Shown: positions 12,515-23,100 of the stretch, piece after piece
Numbering within the stretch: position 1 is the first letter of the stretch
Layout of the letters: every line of letters starts with the position of its first letter
Assembly: GCA_033977485.1 (NCBI GenBank)
Contig: CM066987.1
Location: 87,700,588 to 87,764,587, forward strand
Reading direction: 5' to 3'
Length of the DNA: 64,000 nucleotides
Source: Hydrangea macrophylla
Lineage: Eukaryota; Streptophyta; Magnoliopsida; Cornales; Hydrangeaceae
Notes under the pieces: model-generated
Told to the model about the DNA's origin: nothing
Databases searched by the model: none
What the model saw: only the letters and a program-made list of their open reading frames with translations
Program-made: the position numbers and the translations under genes

Positions 12515-13080
12515 ATCATAACCTGTTTCTCCCAGACACTCTGTCCAGATATCCCAGATATAACCATCATAACCTGTTTCTCCCAGAAACTCTGTCCAGA
12601 TATCCCAGATATAACCATCATAACCTGTTTCTCCCAGAAACTCTGTCTAGACATCCCAGATATATATTAACCTGTTTCTCCCAGAAACTCTGTCCAGACA
12701 TCCCAGATACATATTAACCTGTTTCTCCCAGAAACTCTATCTAGATATCCCAGATATAACCGTACTAACCCGTTTTTCCCAGAAACTCTGTCTAAATCTC
12801 CCTGATTTCCCAGATATACCAGTTTCTCCCAGAAACTCTGTCCTATCTTCCCAGATATACTTGTTTCTCCTAAAAACTCTATCCATATTTCTCAGAAATG
12901 CCCAAAATACCAGTTTCTCCTAGAAGCTCAGTCCAAATCAACCAGAAATCCCTATTTCTCCTAGAAACTCAAATGACTCCTAGAAATTTCTCCGAATCTT
13001 CCAAATCCCTGTTTCTCCCAGAAACTCTATCCAAAATTCCCAAAGTATCCCGGAAATCCCTGTTATCCCTTGGTGATCAT
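12515..13080 (+). repeat. Tandem array, about 51-bp unit, decaying
   Basis: The word CCTGTTTCTCCCAGAAAC recurs at 12522, 12573, 12624, 12671 and 12719, then in shorter, less regular copies up to about 13035. Early units are 51 bp apart and later ones 47-48 bp or less. It is pyrimidine-rich and has no coding signal. Confidence 0.85.
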
Positions 13081-13541
13081 ACTGGAAAGTAAGGTTAGCA
13101 CACTCTGTATGGCCAGGACCTTATTTGTTTAACTGCTATCTGTTAGAAATAGGAGCATCATATAGATTAGGGCTGGCATCCGCATGTTTGTCTCATATGC
13201 ATACACAATTCGTGTTAGTATACATGCACGTACATCTCGTCAGTCTCACATGTGTCAGTCTCTACACATCAAATGCATACATGTCATCATCTTTACTCAT
13301 GTCGATCGTTATATAGAGGTCATATACATGCTACGACTGTCATCAGTTCACATCGATGAATTCTTCAAAATCTTGATCATCTCTCCCCTAGGAGTCCCTA
13401 GAAGTATTTTGCGCCTCTGCTAATTTGGGCTTTTACTTCTATTTAAAAAAAAAAAAAAAAACGCAGCCCCGAGTAAGCGCACTTCTATACCTCCCAGAAT
13501 TCACTATCTTAATCGAGGGCTAGACCATCATCGATCCATCA

Positions 13542-14107
13542 ATGGCCTACAAAGCTTTGGAGGAGAAAGTGAACAAGCTACAAACTACTGTTGAGCAGTT
13601 GAGTTTAAGGGTGAGTCAATTTGAGAAGATGACACGGAGCATTAGCAAAGAACTGCTTGAAATGGGGACCAGAATGGAGGATGCCATCATAGAAGAAAAG
13701 TTCAAGAATGATGAACCCCAACACCAGTCCAAGAGGCCTAAATACTCCCGACACTTCCCAGATGTCAACGCCCTGCGCAGCCAACCCATGGCATACCCTC
13801 ATCGGCCATACCAATCCTCCAACCAAACCACTAGTTGCCCATACCAGAAAAAGCAACCCCGTACCTTGCCAAACTAGATATCTCCCCTTCCATAGCCTTA
13901 GGCTGTCTGCTAAAAAAGGGACACCTCCAACTCCTTCAGCCTCGTGCCGATCCCCCACCACCTAACTGTGACCTGTCCAAACAATGTGCTTACCACCAAG
14001 GCCCAGGCCATGACACTGACCAGTGCATACGTCTTCGCCATAATATCCAGGACCTCATCGACCAAAACATCATTGAGCCACCACCCATTCAACCCCGTGT
14101 CACCTAA
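13542..14107 (+). pseudogene. gag: gag remnant of inner element
   Basis: The first frame (from ATG 13542) gives a coiled-coil start, MAYKALEEKVNKLQTTVEQL, and runs 111 codons. Homology continues in another frame from about 13835 with LAKLDISPSIALGCLLKKG and a zinc-knuckle-like CX2HX4HX4C at 13985-14026 (CAYHQGPGHDTDQC), followed by LRHNIQDLIDQ, a typical Gag C-terminal helix. The central Gag core is missing and at least one frameshift is present, so no full Gag is made. A 17-base A run lies 80 bases upstream. Confidence 0.75.
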
Positions 14108-14753
14108 GCCCCTGGCTTACCTATTCGAATGATCCTCTTCGTTGAGGCCCATGAATGTTGAACTTGTGCAAGTGAAGTTGTGGTGTTTGGGACTTTTGCT
14201 GGCAAAGAAAATGAGGATGCTCTTTCAAAAAAATAAGCGAGTCATCGTGACACTCTGTCAAGTCTAGTCGAGTCTATCCTATGTTTTGGATCTATTTCAA
14301 GTTTAGTCTTGTGGTCGAGTCTGTCTACCATCGAGTAGTTATGGGTCTGTGTCGAGTAATGTAATCCCTCTCTCTTGCTGATGGAATGAAGTCTCATTTT
14401 TCCTAATCTGATGTGCCTAGTCATAGATGCATGAATCGCTAAACTGAAGTGTCACTTTTCAAATTACCATGGATATTATTGTGCTAAAAAAAATCCTAAA
14501 GGTCAAAGTCAATTTTGCGCCGACACCGATGAAGAGCCGAGAATTGAATAGTCTTACGTTAAGAATTTAAAGATGCTTTTGCTCAAATCTTGAAAAGACA
14601 TATTTGAGACTGATTTGGGGCTTGCCCAACACCCTTGCCACCATTTCTACCATTTCAAAGCCTTGGGCCTAACCCAATTGATAGCGATGCGAACCTGTAC
14701 GGACTTGGTCCTTGATGGTAGCCAAACATTTCAGTGAGTTTCATCTCCACTTT

Positions 14754-14792
<39 letters not shown>

Positions 14793-15290
14793 AGCAAAAA
14801 AAAAAAAAGAAAGAAGAAGAAAAGAAAAGAAGAGAAAAAGCCCGCTAGGTTGAAAACCCGAAAGGGCACCTAGGCAAAAGTTAGAGCCAAAAAGGTATTG
14901 ATTTCCAAGATCTGACCCTAGCCAGTCAAAATATTGGGGAAAAATTTTGATGAAACAAATGAGAGAATCATACGCTTCGAGATACATCTTAAGAACGTGC
15001 CAAGATCACATTTCAAAAGGCACGGAATGGCCACAAATAAATTCCCAGAGCTGACATGCATATTCTAGAATTCTGAGATTGTGATTGAAGGATCTCACAA
15101 GAATCGACTACATTAAAAAGCAAAATTGACTGGCTAGGCGAAAGTGAAAAGGATCAATCCTCAAAACAAAACAAAAAGAAAAAGAAAAAGAAAAGAAAGA
15201 GAGATTGAAACTGAATCCTTTTATTCAAAGCTACCACAAGTGGCTTAAGTTTGAACTTCTTTTACGATTGGTTTGTAAAACCCTCAACCA
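14108..15290. other. Gene-free interior of inner element, A-rich
   Basis: No supported gene. A long A/GA-rich tract (about 14755-14835) and a second near 15160-15200 produce artefactual open frames on the minus strand. Confidence 0.55.
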
Positions 15291-15560
15291 ATTTCTTTCA
15301 AGACCTTGCCTTGAACTACGCTTGACCTGATTCCCACTCATGGATACGTAGGCAACCACATCGGTTCGGTCAACACCATCATAATCAAACCAATTTCCTT
15401 CAAGCCTTGCCTTGAACTATGCTCGACCTGATTCCCACTCGAGGATACGTAGGCAACCGCATCGGTTCGGTCGACACCATCATAATCAACCCCCCCTTCT
15501 TTCAAGACTTTGGCCCGAACTACGTTGGACCTGATCCCTGCTCGGGGGTACATAGACAGA
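15291..15560 (+). repeat. Approximately 98-bp tandem repeat with TACGTAGG motif
   Basis: About three copies of a unit carrying GAACTACG, CCTGATTCCC and GGATACGTAGGC. Starts lie near 15311, 15409 and 15517, the last diverged. The same words recur once near 18430-18470, before the 3' LTR. Function is unknown; the palindromic TACGTA may be a structural RNA or protein-binding signal (inference). Confidence 0.7.
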
Positions 15561-15739
15561 CTTTCAAAAAGAAAAGAAGGATGGCTCGCTAGGTCGAAAA
15601 TCCAAAAGGACGCCTAGGCAAAAATTAGAGCTAAATCAAAGGTGAGCAATAACAAAAGAGAGAAAAAAGCTTGCTAGGTCACCTCACTGGTGCTTAGGCA
15701 AAAGTTATGAGCATTTGAGAGATTAAAGTCACGGTCCTT

Positions 15740-15985
15740 GCCTCAAGCCAGAAAATCACCTTCCATACTAGGGGCAAACTTCGGCTACTCACCTCGTTTG
15801 CCTGAATTTTACTATCTACCCTTCATATAAGGGGCAAACTTCGGTCTCCTACCTCATTTGCCCAAAACCTCCAATAAACCATCATCCAAACTAGGGGCGA
15901 ACTTCGGTCACCCACCTCGTTTGCTTATGAATCCCACCTTGTACACCTCAAACTAGGGGCAAACTCCGTTTGCCTAACACAATCC
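15740..15985 (+). repeat. Approximately 60-bp repeats carrying a PPT-like decamer
   Basis: Four imperfect units contain GGGGCAAACT at 15771, 15831 and 15956, and a one-base variant at 15894, each followed by TTCGG or TCCG and a CCTCGTTTGCC-type word. The same decamer spans the polypurine tract/3' LTR junction at 18626-18635. Confidence 0.8.
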
Positions 15986-16504
15986 CTTCGCACCGAGGGC
16001 GAGTTTTCAAGTTACCAAGTTGTTTTGAAAATTTTGAAATAGAGCATCTTTTACTCTAAAAGCTAAGGCACTAATTCAAAGCACTTCCTGGGAGAAGTAG
16101 ACAATTGACTAGATCACTAGGGAGGAATTTTCAAAAAAATCAGATTTATCAGCAAAGTGCTACCATGTTAAGATGAGGGGTGAGCACCAGAAGAGAAATG
16201 GTACATCGTTTATGACAAAAGCACATCAAGTTTTGACAAGACGAGCTTGTTTCATTTTGGTGTCAAATGTGTCATCCTCGTGCGTCAGTGTCTGTCAAGT
16301 TTTTGAGTCTATTGTAGTCTCAAATGTGTAAGTCAATAGTGACTAATAAAATTTTCAAATCAAGTTATAAAGAGCATGCCAATACAAGCAGAAGTACCAA
16401 ACACCATTACTGTACCGGTTAAGGCATCAGCATGAGAAGCGTCCAAACTTAGGGCAAATGCGAATTTCATCCCTTTCCAAACCATCGAAAGTTGACCATC
16501 ATCT

Positions 16505-17070
16505 CCTTGCAACATAAGTCCATGAGTGGCTATTGATCTTTCATTTTTCTTCATACAACATAAGTCCATGAGTGGCTGTTGATGATCCTCCTCCGTCCAT
16601 GCAACATAAGTCCATGAGTGGCTGTTGATGATCTTCCTTTCTCCTAGCAACATAAGTCCATGAGTGGCTGTCAATCTTTCATTTTTCTTCATGCAACATA
16701 AGTCCATAAGTGGCTGTTGATCCTACTCCGTCCATGCAACATAAGTCCATGAGTGGCTGTTGATCTTTCATCTTGTTTTCATGCAACATAAGTCCATGAG
16801 TGGTTGTTGATGATCCTCCTCTGTCCATGCAACATAAGTCCATGAGTGGCTGTTGATGATCTTCCTTTCTCCTAGCAACATAAGTCCATGAGTGGCTGTT
16901 GATCTTTCATTTTTCTTCATGCAACATAAGTCCATGAGTGGCTGTTGATGATCCTCCTCCGTCCATGCAACATAAGTCCATGAGTGGCTGTTGATGATCT
17001 TCTTTTCTCCTAGCAACATAAGTCCATGAGTGGCTGTTGATGACCTTCTTTCATCCTAAAGCAACATAAG
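16505..17070 (+). repeat. 46-bp tandem array with higher-order structure
   Basis: AACATAAGTCCATGAGTGGC recurs about every 46 bases (16511, 16557, 16603, 16649, 16695, 16738 and onward). Three linker types alternate (TTTTTCTTCATG, CCTCCGTCCATG, TTTCTCCTAG), giving a period of about 138 bases. The minus-strand open frames here are repeat artefacts. Confidence 0.85.
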
Positions 17071-17204
17071 TCCATCACTCTCCTCTTTCAATATCAAAAC
17101 CTTAAGTGTCGCAGGCCATCTCCGTATCTCTCATCACAAATAGAATGATACCTTGACTCCCATTTAAAGGATGTATTTCCTTCTTCCTAGCAGAGTACAT
17201 TATC

Positions 17205-17790
17205 CTTCAGCTCCCGAAGGCCCTGACCGGCCCTCTTGGATTGAGCGCCGAAAGAGATTCCCCGAGAACCCCGCATCATCCCCCGAGGACAGAAGCAGAA
17301 AGATACCAGCTCCCGGAGGCCCTGACCGGCCCTCTTGGATTGAGCACCAAAAGAGATTCCCCGAGAACCCCGCATCATCCCCCGAGGACAGAAGCCGAAA
17401 GATACCAGCTCCCGGAGGCCCTGACCGGCCCTCTTGGATTGAGCACCGAAAGAGATTCCCCGAGAACCCCGCATCATCCCCCGAGGACAGAAGCAGAAAG
17501 ATACCAGCTCCCGGAGGCCCTGACCGGCCCTCTTGGATTGATTACCGAAAGAGATTCCCCGAGAACCCCACATCATCCCCTAAGGACAGAAGCCAAAAGA
17601 TACCAGCTCCCGGAGGCCCTGACCGGCCCTCTTGGATTGAGCGCCGAAAGAGATTCCCCGAGAACCCCGCTATATCATCCCCTAAGGACAGAAACCAAAA
17701 GATACCAGCTCCCGGAGGCCCTGACCGGCCCTCTTGGATTGAGCGCCGAGAGAGATTCTCAGAGAGTCCCCTACCATCCCCAGCAGAAGA
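17205..17790 (+). repeat. 99-bp GC-rich minisatellite, about six units
   Basis: GATACCAGCTCCCGGAGG starts at 17302, 17401, 17500, 17599 and 17701. The spacings are 99, 99, 99 and 102; the last gains exactly three bases (TAT). Because the unit is 33 codons long, the + strand stays open over 17171-18007 (278 codons, repeating GGPDRPSWIE, KRFPENP and SSPEDRS), and other frames stay open too. The base composition contrasts with the AT-rich surroundings. Coding use is unproven. Confidence 0.85.
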
Positions 17791-18620
17791 TAGCAGAAGT
17801 CTGAACCGATTCTCCGGACTTGTCATCATAAGGATCGGCCAACACATCACCCGTAGTCAAATCACCCCGATTCCCATGGCGAGCACTGTCTATTCACAAT
17901 CCGTGTCCATTAATTATCATGAGCTTTCTCACCTGTCAGTCATTATGAGTTTCCTCACTTATCGTGTGCTTCTTCACTCCGGTTATCTCACCTGTCAATC
18001 ATCGTGAGCTACCCCACTTATCATGAGCCTCCTCACTTTAGTTATTATAAAACTGTCGGTTATCATGAACTCCCTCGCCTATGGGTTGTCCTTAGTTGTC
18101 ATCCTCAAAGACCCCACATCCGATCCCATTCGCTTGTAAAAACAACACTTCCCAAATTCCAGAAGTTTGCCCCTAGACCCAGAGTCTTCTAAACCTTGGT
18201 GTCCTTATCCAAGTCATCCACCACATCACAGTCACAAACACTAGCACAACACCAGCCCACTCGGAATGGCACACCCCACAACACCTGCTCATACTAGGAT
18301 CATAACATTAGACATGATAGGACTCATGACACAATTCATATCACATCCATGCATGGTATATCACTCATATAGCATAGCATCCGCCTGATTGTTGTGTACA
18401 TGCGTATGTGATTTATTCCTCTGTGCCCTAAACTACGTCCTGGTCTGATTCCCCTTGGGATACGTAGGCGCTCACACAGAGCGCGACCAACGCTAGCTTC
18501 AGCATCATCATTGCATCTTTTGCAATGCTTTTTATCCTAAATCTGTAGCCTCCAAAAAGTCCTGTCTCTTCAAAACTTTGGCACTCGCTTGCGACATGTG
18601 TTACCTCGCAAGTTCCTGCC
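17791..18620. other. Gene-free 3' interior of inner element
   Basis: Short imperfect repeats of TCACCTGTCAGTCAT and TTATCATGAGC type occur at 17910-18080. No gene is recognised. A single TACGTAGGC copy lies near 18459. Confidence 0.5.
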
Positions 18621-18634
18621 AAAGAGGGGCAAAC
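18621..18634 (+). promoter_or_regulatory. Polypurine tract of inner element
   Basis: AAAGAGGGGCAAAC directly precedes the 3' LTR start TGTAGACACC. It is the expected primer for plus-strand DNA synthesis. Confidence 0.8.
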
Positions 18635-21600
18635 TGTAGACACCCCATTTTGTAGGCTATCAAATTTAGGAGACCCATAGCTTGGTGGTTCACAATGATC
18701 GTAAAAGACTCAAAAAGGACTCCTGGAAGTTAGCTCTATTTCTCAAAATGCTCAAAATGACCAAAACGCCCCTGAAAGCCAAAAAACTCCCAGATTTGGA
18801 CCAAAAGTTCTGGGAACATGCTACGTCGTAAGTAAAGTGATAAAATGAATTTTTAAGTAAAATCGGATGAAATCGTCAGCTCCCAGAGACCCCCGGAAGT
18901 CCCGGAAGTTCCCGAAAAGTCCCTGTTGACCGGTTTGACCAAGGTTTGAGCAGGTTTGACCAAGGTTTGACCAGATTTGACCAAGTTTGACCGAAATAGT
19001 CTAAATTCACTGGAATCATTCTTGGTCATGTGGGAAGTATGAAAATGAGTTTTAAAAGAAAATCGAGCGAAAACGTCGACTCTTAGGAGCTCTCGGAGGT
19101 TCCCAGAACTTCCCGGGAATCCCAGGTTTGACCAGTTTGACCAAGATTTGACTTCAGAATTGGGGCACCGAAATAATTTTTAAATATTTTTCATGGATAC
19201 TAAAGGTCAATAGCTTTCCAACGGTATATCGCACATAACTCCTGGATTTAAAACGAATTTATTTTGAATTTCCGAAGGCGAAAAAGGCGATCAAATCGGC
19301 TTTTATCGCGAATATCGCAAAACTTTTCAAAGTGACCTATCCCCGAACTATTTTTTTATGTAAATTAAACTCCATTACCTTTCCAACAGTATATCACAAC
19401 CTCAATTTGGAGTTCGTATACATAATCTGTGAATTTCGGACAATATAGGGCCTTTTCGCGAATACCGGAACCTCTGGGGGCCTAAACGTAATTTTTTGGG
19501 CTTCTGAGGAGCAGTGCCGCCGCGGCACTGGCCCACTGCTACCGCGGCACTTAACCCTCGCAGAGTTCATTTTTGTAATTTTTTTGGGGGTCCAATTTGA
19601 TTAATTGAAAACCAAAACGACGTAGTTTTATGTTCACAGATGTTTGGGACCAATGGGAACACTTCTAAAATCCCAAAACCACCCCAAATTGGCCTATATA
19701 AACCCCCCATTGCTCTTCATTTTGGGGGGCCAAGTGCAAAGCTTGAAAAGTTGTAGAGAAGAAGAGAGATAGAGATACGTTTAGAAGAAAGAAAGGGAGC
19801 TTCTCCCATTGATTTTCTATAAGAAAGTGAGTTTTATTTTCTTCCATTATCCTTCTATATACTTCACATCCCAAACACCCCCAATCACCATTCTTGAGCA
19901 TTCTTGAGTTAGGAAGCTACTTCCATGTCCAAATGTCAAAATCTATGAGTGAAACACCAAGCTACAAGTCCAAAATCACATTGATTATCATCTATTGATT
20001 GCTATTTGCTTGCTTGCTTATATAATGTTCATCTCTTCTCACCTCATTTCTTTTTGATTTTCTTTATTTACTTACTAGTTCATCATCATCTAAATGATGA
20101 CATGAAGTTTGAGGTGAGTGAATCCTTATGGATAGTAGCTCTTGACCTCAAAAACATGTTTGATAGATGATGATCATAACTTCAATACCTCCAAAGTATT
20201 CTTGAAGTGTATTGAAGTTATGTTCAAATAAAAATAAATCTCTCCAACAATCTTGGAGGTTCTTGATGATGAGTTTGATGTTGACATTTTAAGTGGCTAT
20301 GATCTTTATTGAGTATTTAAAATACATTTTCAAAACCTCTATTCCAAAACCCCCTTCAATCCCCCTCATTTTGATCTCAAGAAAGAAAACCTTGTTTTCC
20401 CCAAAAATCTTCAAAACAGTGAGTGATCTGAGTTCAAAGATTTCTCTAGAACTCAATACTCAATGTATGGATGCAAGGCCACTTGGAAAGTCTTCCTAAC
20501 TCATTGGAGAACACTCATGATTTTTGGTTTGACTTGGAAGTACTTGAAAATGGTCCATTTGAACCCAAACATTCCTTCCAAACATTCTGCCTCTGCTGTC
20601 ACAGCAGCTTGACTACCTTCCAACTTCTTTTTCAGAAATATTTTCCAAAAGGGGTGGTCCTAACTTATTTTTCTCTTAAACTTAAATGTCTTAGGGAACT
20701 TGTTATATAAAATGGGCCCCTAGATCATTCGATTTCATTTTCTAAGTGTTTTCAACATTTCAGTCGACAGTACGGACTCTGTTTCTGAGTGACCTCTATT
20801 GTTTATATGATTTCTCTCAATATATGATAGTTATTAAAGATTGGCTTTTTGGGTTGTATTCTAGACACAATAAGGAATATCTCCATAAAACAGCATGCAT
20901 TGAAAACGTTCCTAACCCCTCTTTTCAATTTTCCGAAGATCATGTTACTAATCTGTCCACTATTCACAGCAAGCATATTTTAACTTTTATTCTTTGATTT
21001 GATGCTTATATGTATTCCAAATTAGTTCATATCTTACGAAGTACTTCATACTACATTTGTACACATCCCATGTTGATTTCATTCATCCATTCATACACAT
21101 TTTAGACTTCTAAGTCATTCTAGGAATCCATGAACACAAAGCACACTACAACCTTGGCACTTTCTAGATACATACATTGCATCCATGCAAGATTTGGGGC
21201 CTTCATGGCTCCTAATCTAAGAAGATTATAAGGAATGAACTTGATCACACGTTCATGCTTCCCCTCGATCTAATCATCCTTTCTCATCCGTCCCGGGATT
21301 GAGAGGTCTTCTTTTCTCAAAGATTAACATGCATCATACTAGCTTGCTAAGCATATTTTGATTTCTTTGTTTATTTTTTTCAAGAACAATTCATGCCCCC
21401 TTTAGATTAGGAAGTCTTGATTATTTGATACATGATTAGACGATTTTTCCTAGGTTTATTTGTGTGATTTTTACTTTATATTGTATGATATTTGACTTAA
21501 AACTTATGAATGATATCTTATCTTTTGATTTTCAATTTCAAGATTCTTATGTGATGTAATATACTATCATAGTATTAATTTCCGAACCATATATAGTATA

Positions 21601-21895
21601 AGATGATTATTTGGATGCTAATTGAGGCCCGTCGAGAGACGGGGCGAGTTGAGGGTATTTTAGTCGTGACAAAGGCTCCTTCCTCTCTCGTACCGAAACC
21701 CCGAGCCAAGTTCTTTGGTTATGAAGGGCCGGTGCCCTTTATCCATTTGGGTGAGTCAAAATAAGGTTTCTTGGTTCCTTAAAGACCAAGTGGTGACTCT
21801 GTATCTGTTTTCAACAGACCTTTTCTCTTTCCTTGATTCAAAAATCAAAACAAGTTTCAAAAAGCAAACGAAGCGGTGGAAACCCGGTGTCCACA
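18635..21895 (+). repeat. 3' LTR of inner element
   Basis: About 3.26 kb, matching 8659-11899. It is about 20 bases longer, largely because of an extra TTTGACC repeat near 18945-18985. It ends GTGTCCACA at 21895 and is followed by the second ATGTG. Confidence 0.93.
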
Positions 21896-22896
21896 ATGTG
21901 CCGGCCAAAGAGTTGCAACCCATAATCAAACCATGGCCGTTTAGAGGATGGGCGATGGATTTAATTGGCAAAGTCCTACCGCCATCATCAGGCCAGCATT
22001 GTTTCATTATAGTGGCTACGGACTACTTTACCAAGTGTGCCGAGGCCATACCTTGTAGAATGGTGACACAAGCCACCGTCATCAAATTCATTGAGGAACA
22101 CATTATCCATAGGTTCGGCCTTCCAGAAACGATCACGGCCGACCAAGGATCCGTGTTTACTGGGACGGAAACATCGGCTTTTGCAGAAAATAGGGGAATC
22201 AAAATTCTCAATTCTACGCCCTATTATGCTCAAGCTAATGGTCAGGCTGAGTCCACTAACAAAATCCTTAAAGGGATCATTGAAAAAATGATTGTTGAGA
22301 ATCCTAGGGAGTGGGACAAGCTCTTGTCCGAAGCGTTATGGGCTTATCGGACATCCAAAAGGTCAAGTACTGGGGTTACACCGTTCATGCTGACTTATGC
22401 ACATGATGCTATGTTACCTATGGAAGTAACAGTCCGATCGGCTAGAAGGGCTTTACAGAATCAGCTTGAGCCCGCTGAGTACACAGAGGCTATGATAGCT
22501 GAATTAGAAGGACTTGATGAAATGAGGCTGATGGCTTTGGATTCATTAAAAGTGCAGAAGCAACGGGCAGCCCGAGCTTATAATAAGAGGGTGAAGGAGA
22601 AGTCTTTTTGCACTGATGATTTGGTATGGAAGGCCGTGTTACCAATTGGGGACAAGGATAATCGTTATGGTAAATGGTCGGTCAATTGGGAAGGCCCGTT
22701 CATCGTCCACCAAGTCAAAAGAGGAGGTGCTTACAGGCTTCGTGATTTAGATGGAACTCTTCATGTCCGATTAATCAATGGTCAGTATTTAAAGTCTTAT
22801 TACCCTACGTTATGGGAAACCATTGATCTGGATTATAAACCTAACCCTGGGTTGGAATATGATCAGTTGATAAATTATGAGCCTGAGCCCGAATGA
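21896..22896 (+). CDS. pol: Integrase core and C-terminus of outer element (pol continued)
   Basis: This is the 3' part of the pol gene cut by the inner element. It opens with PAKELQPIIKPWPFRGWAMDL and carries the integrase catalytic triad: D in WAMDLIGK, D in ITADQGSVF, and E in ANGQAESTNKI. The C-terminal domain ends GPFIVHQVKRGGAYRLRDLDG and LINGQYLKSYYP, and the frame stops at 22896. The open frame extends upstream into the inner LTR (from 21715) by chance. Integrase inserts the cDNA into nuclear DNA. Apart from the split this half looks intact. Confidence 0.92.
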
Positions 22897-23100
22897 TTTA
22901 GATAAAAAAATTGTTTTTGTATTGATAGGCTGAGCACAGCTTACTTACAAAATTGATGTGAAAAAAAAGAAATTCTTTACAAAGTATAAAAAAGGAGTTG
23001 GCCTCTAGGTCGACCCAAAATTCCTAAGCCTAGCCTTCAGATCCTCCCAGGTCTTGATGGCTACAGTCCGATCTCGCTTTGCTTTCTCCAACTTCTGGGC

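Larger units (their letters stand above)
8659..21895 (+). mobile_element. Inner non-autonomous LTR retrotransposon (LARD-like)
   Basis: A 13.2 kb element with LTRs 8659-11899 and 18635-21895, TG...CA ends and ATGTG duplications. The PBS follows the 5' LTR and a polypurine tract precedes the 3' LTR. Protease, RT, RNase H and integrase are absent; only a gag remnant (13542-14107) is recognisable. The 6.7 kb interior is filled with tandem arrays. This matches the large retrotransposon derivative type, which depends on proteins from autonomous partners. The shared CX2HX4HX4C knuckle suggests a Tat-type partner (inference). The LTRs differ by few substitutions and a small indel, so insertion is fairly recent. 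Confidence 0.92.

Noticed and set aside
14655..14987. 110-codon minus-strand open frame rich in Phe
   Set aside because: It is produced by the poly-A/GA tract at 14755-14835.
16360..17019. Minus-strand open frames with repeated ATHGLML and SHSWTY words
   Set aside because: Direct translation of the 46-bp tandem array; the frame rotates through the unit and has no support as a protein.
17187..17850. Minus-strand open frames across the 99-bp array
   Set aside because: The unit length is a multiple of three, so several frames stay open. The minus frames show no initiation context or domain and were treated as shadows.
21715..21895. N-terminal extension of the integrase frame into the inner LTR
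   Set aside because: The LTR boundary and ATGTG duplication show that these 60 codons are LTR sequence fused by chance.
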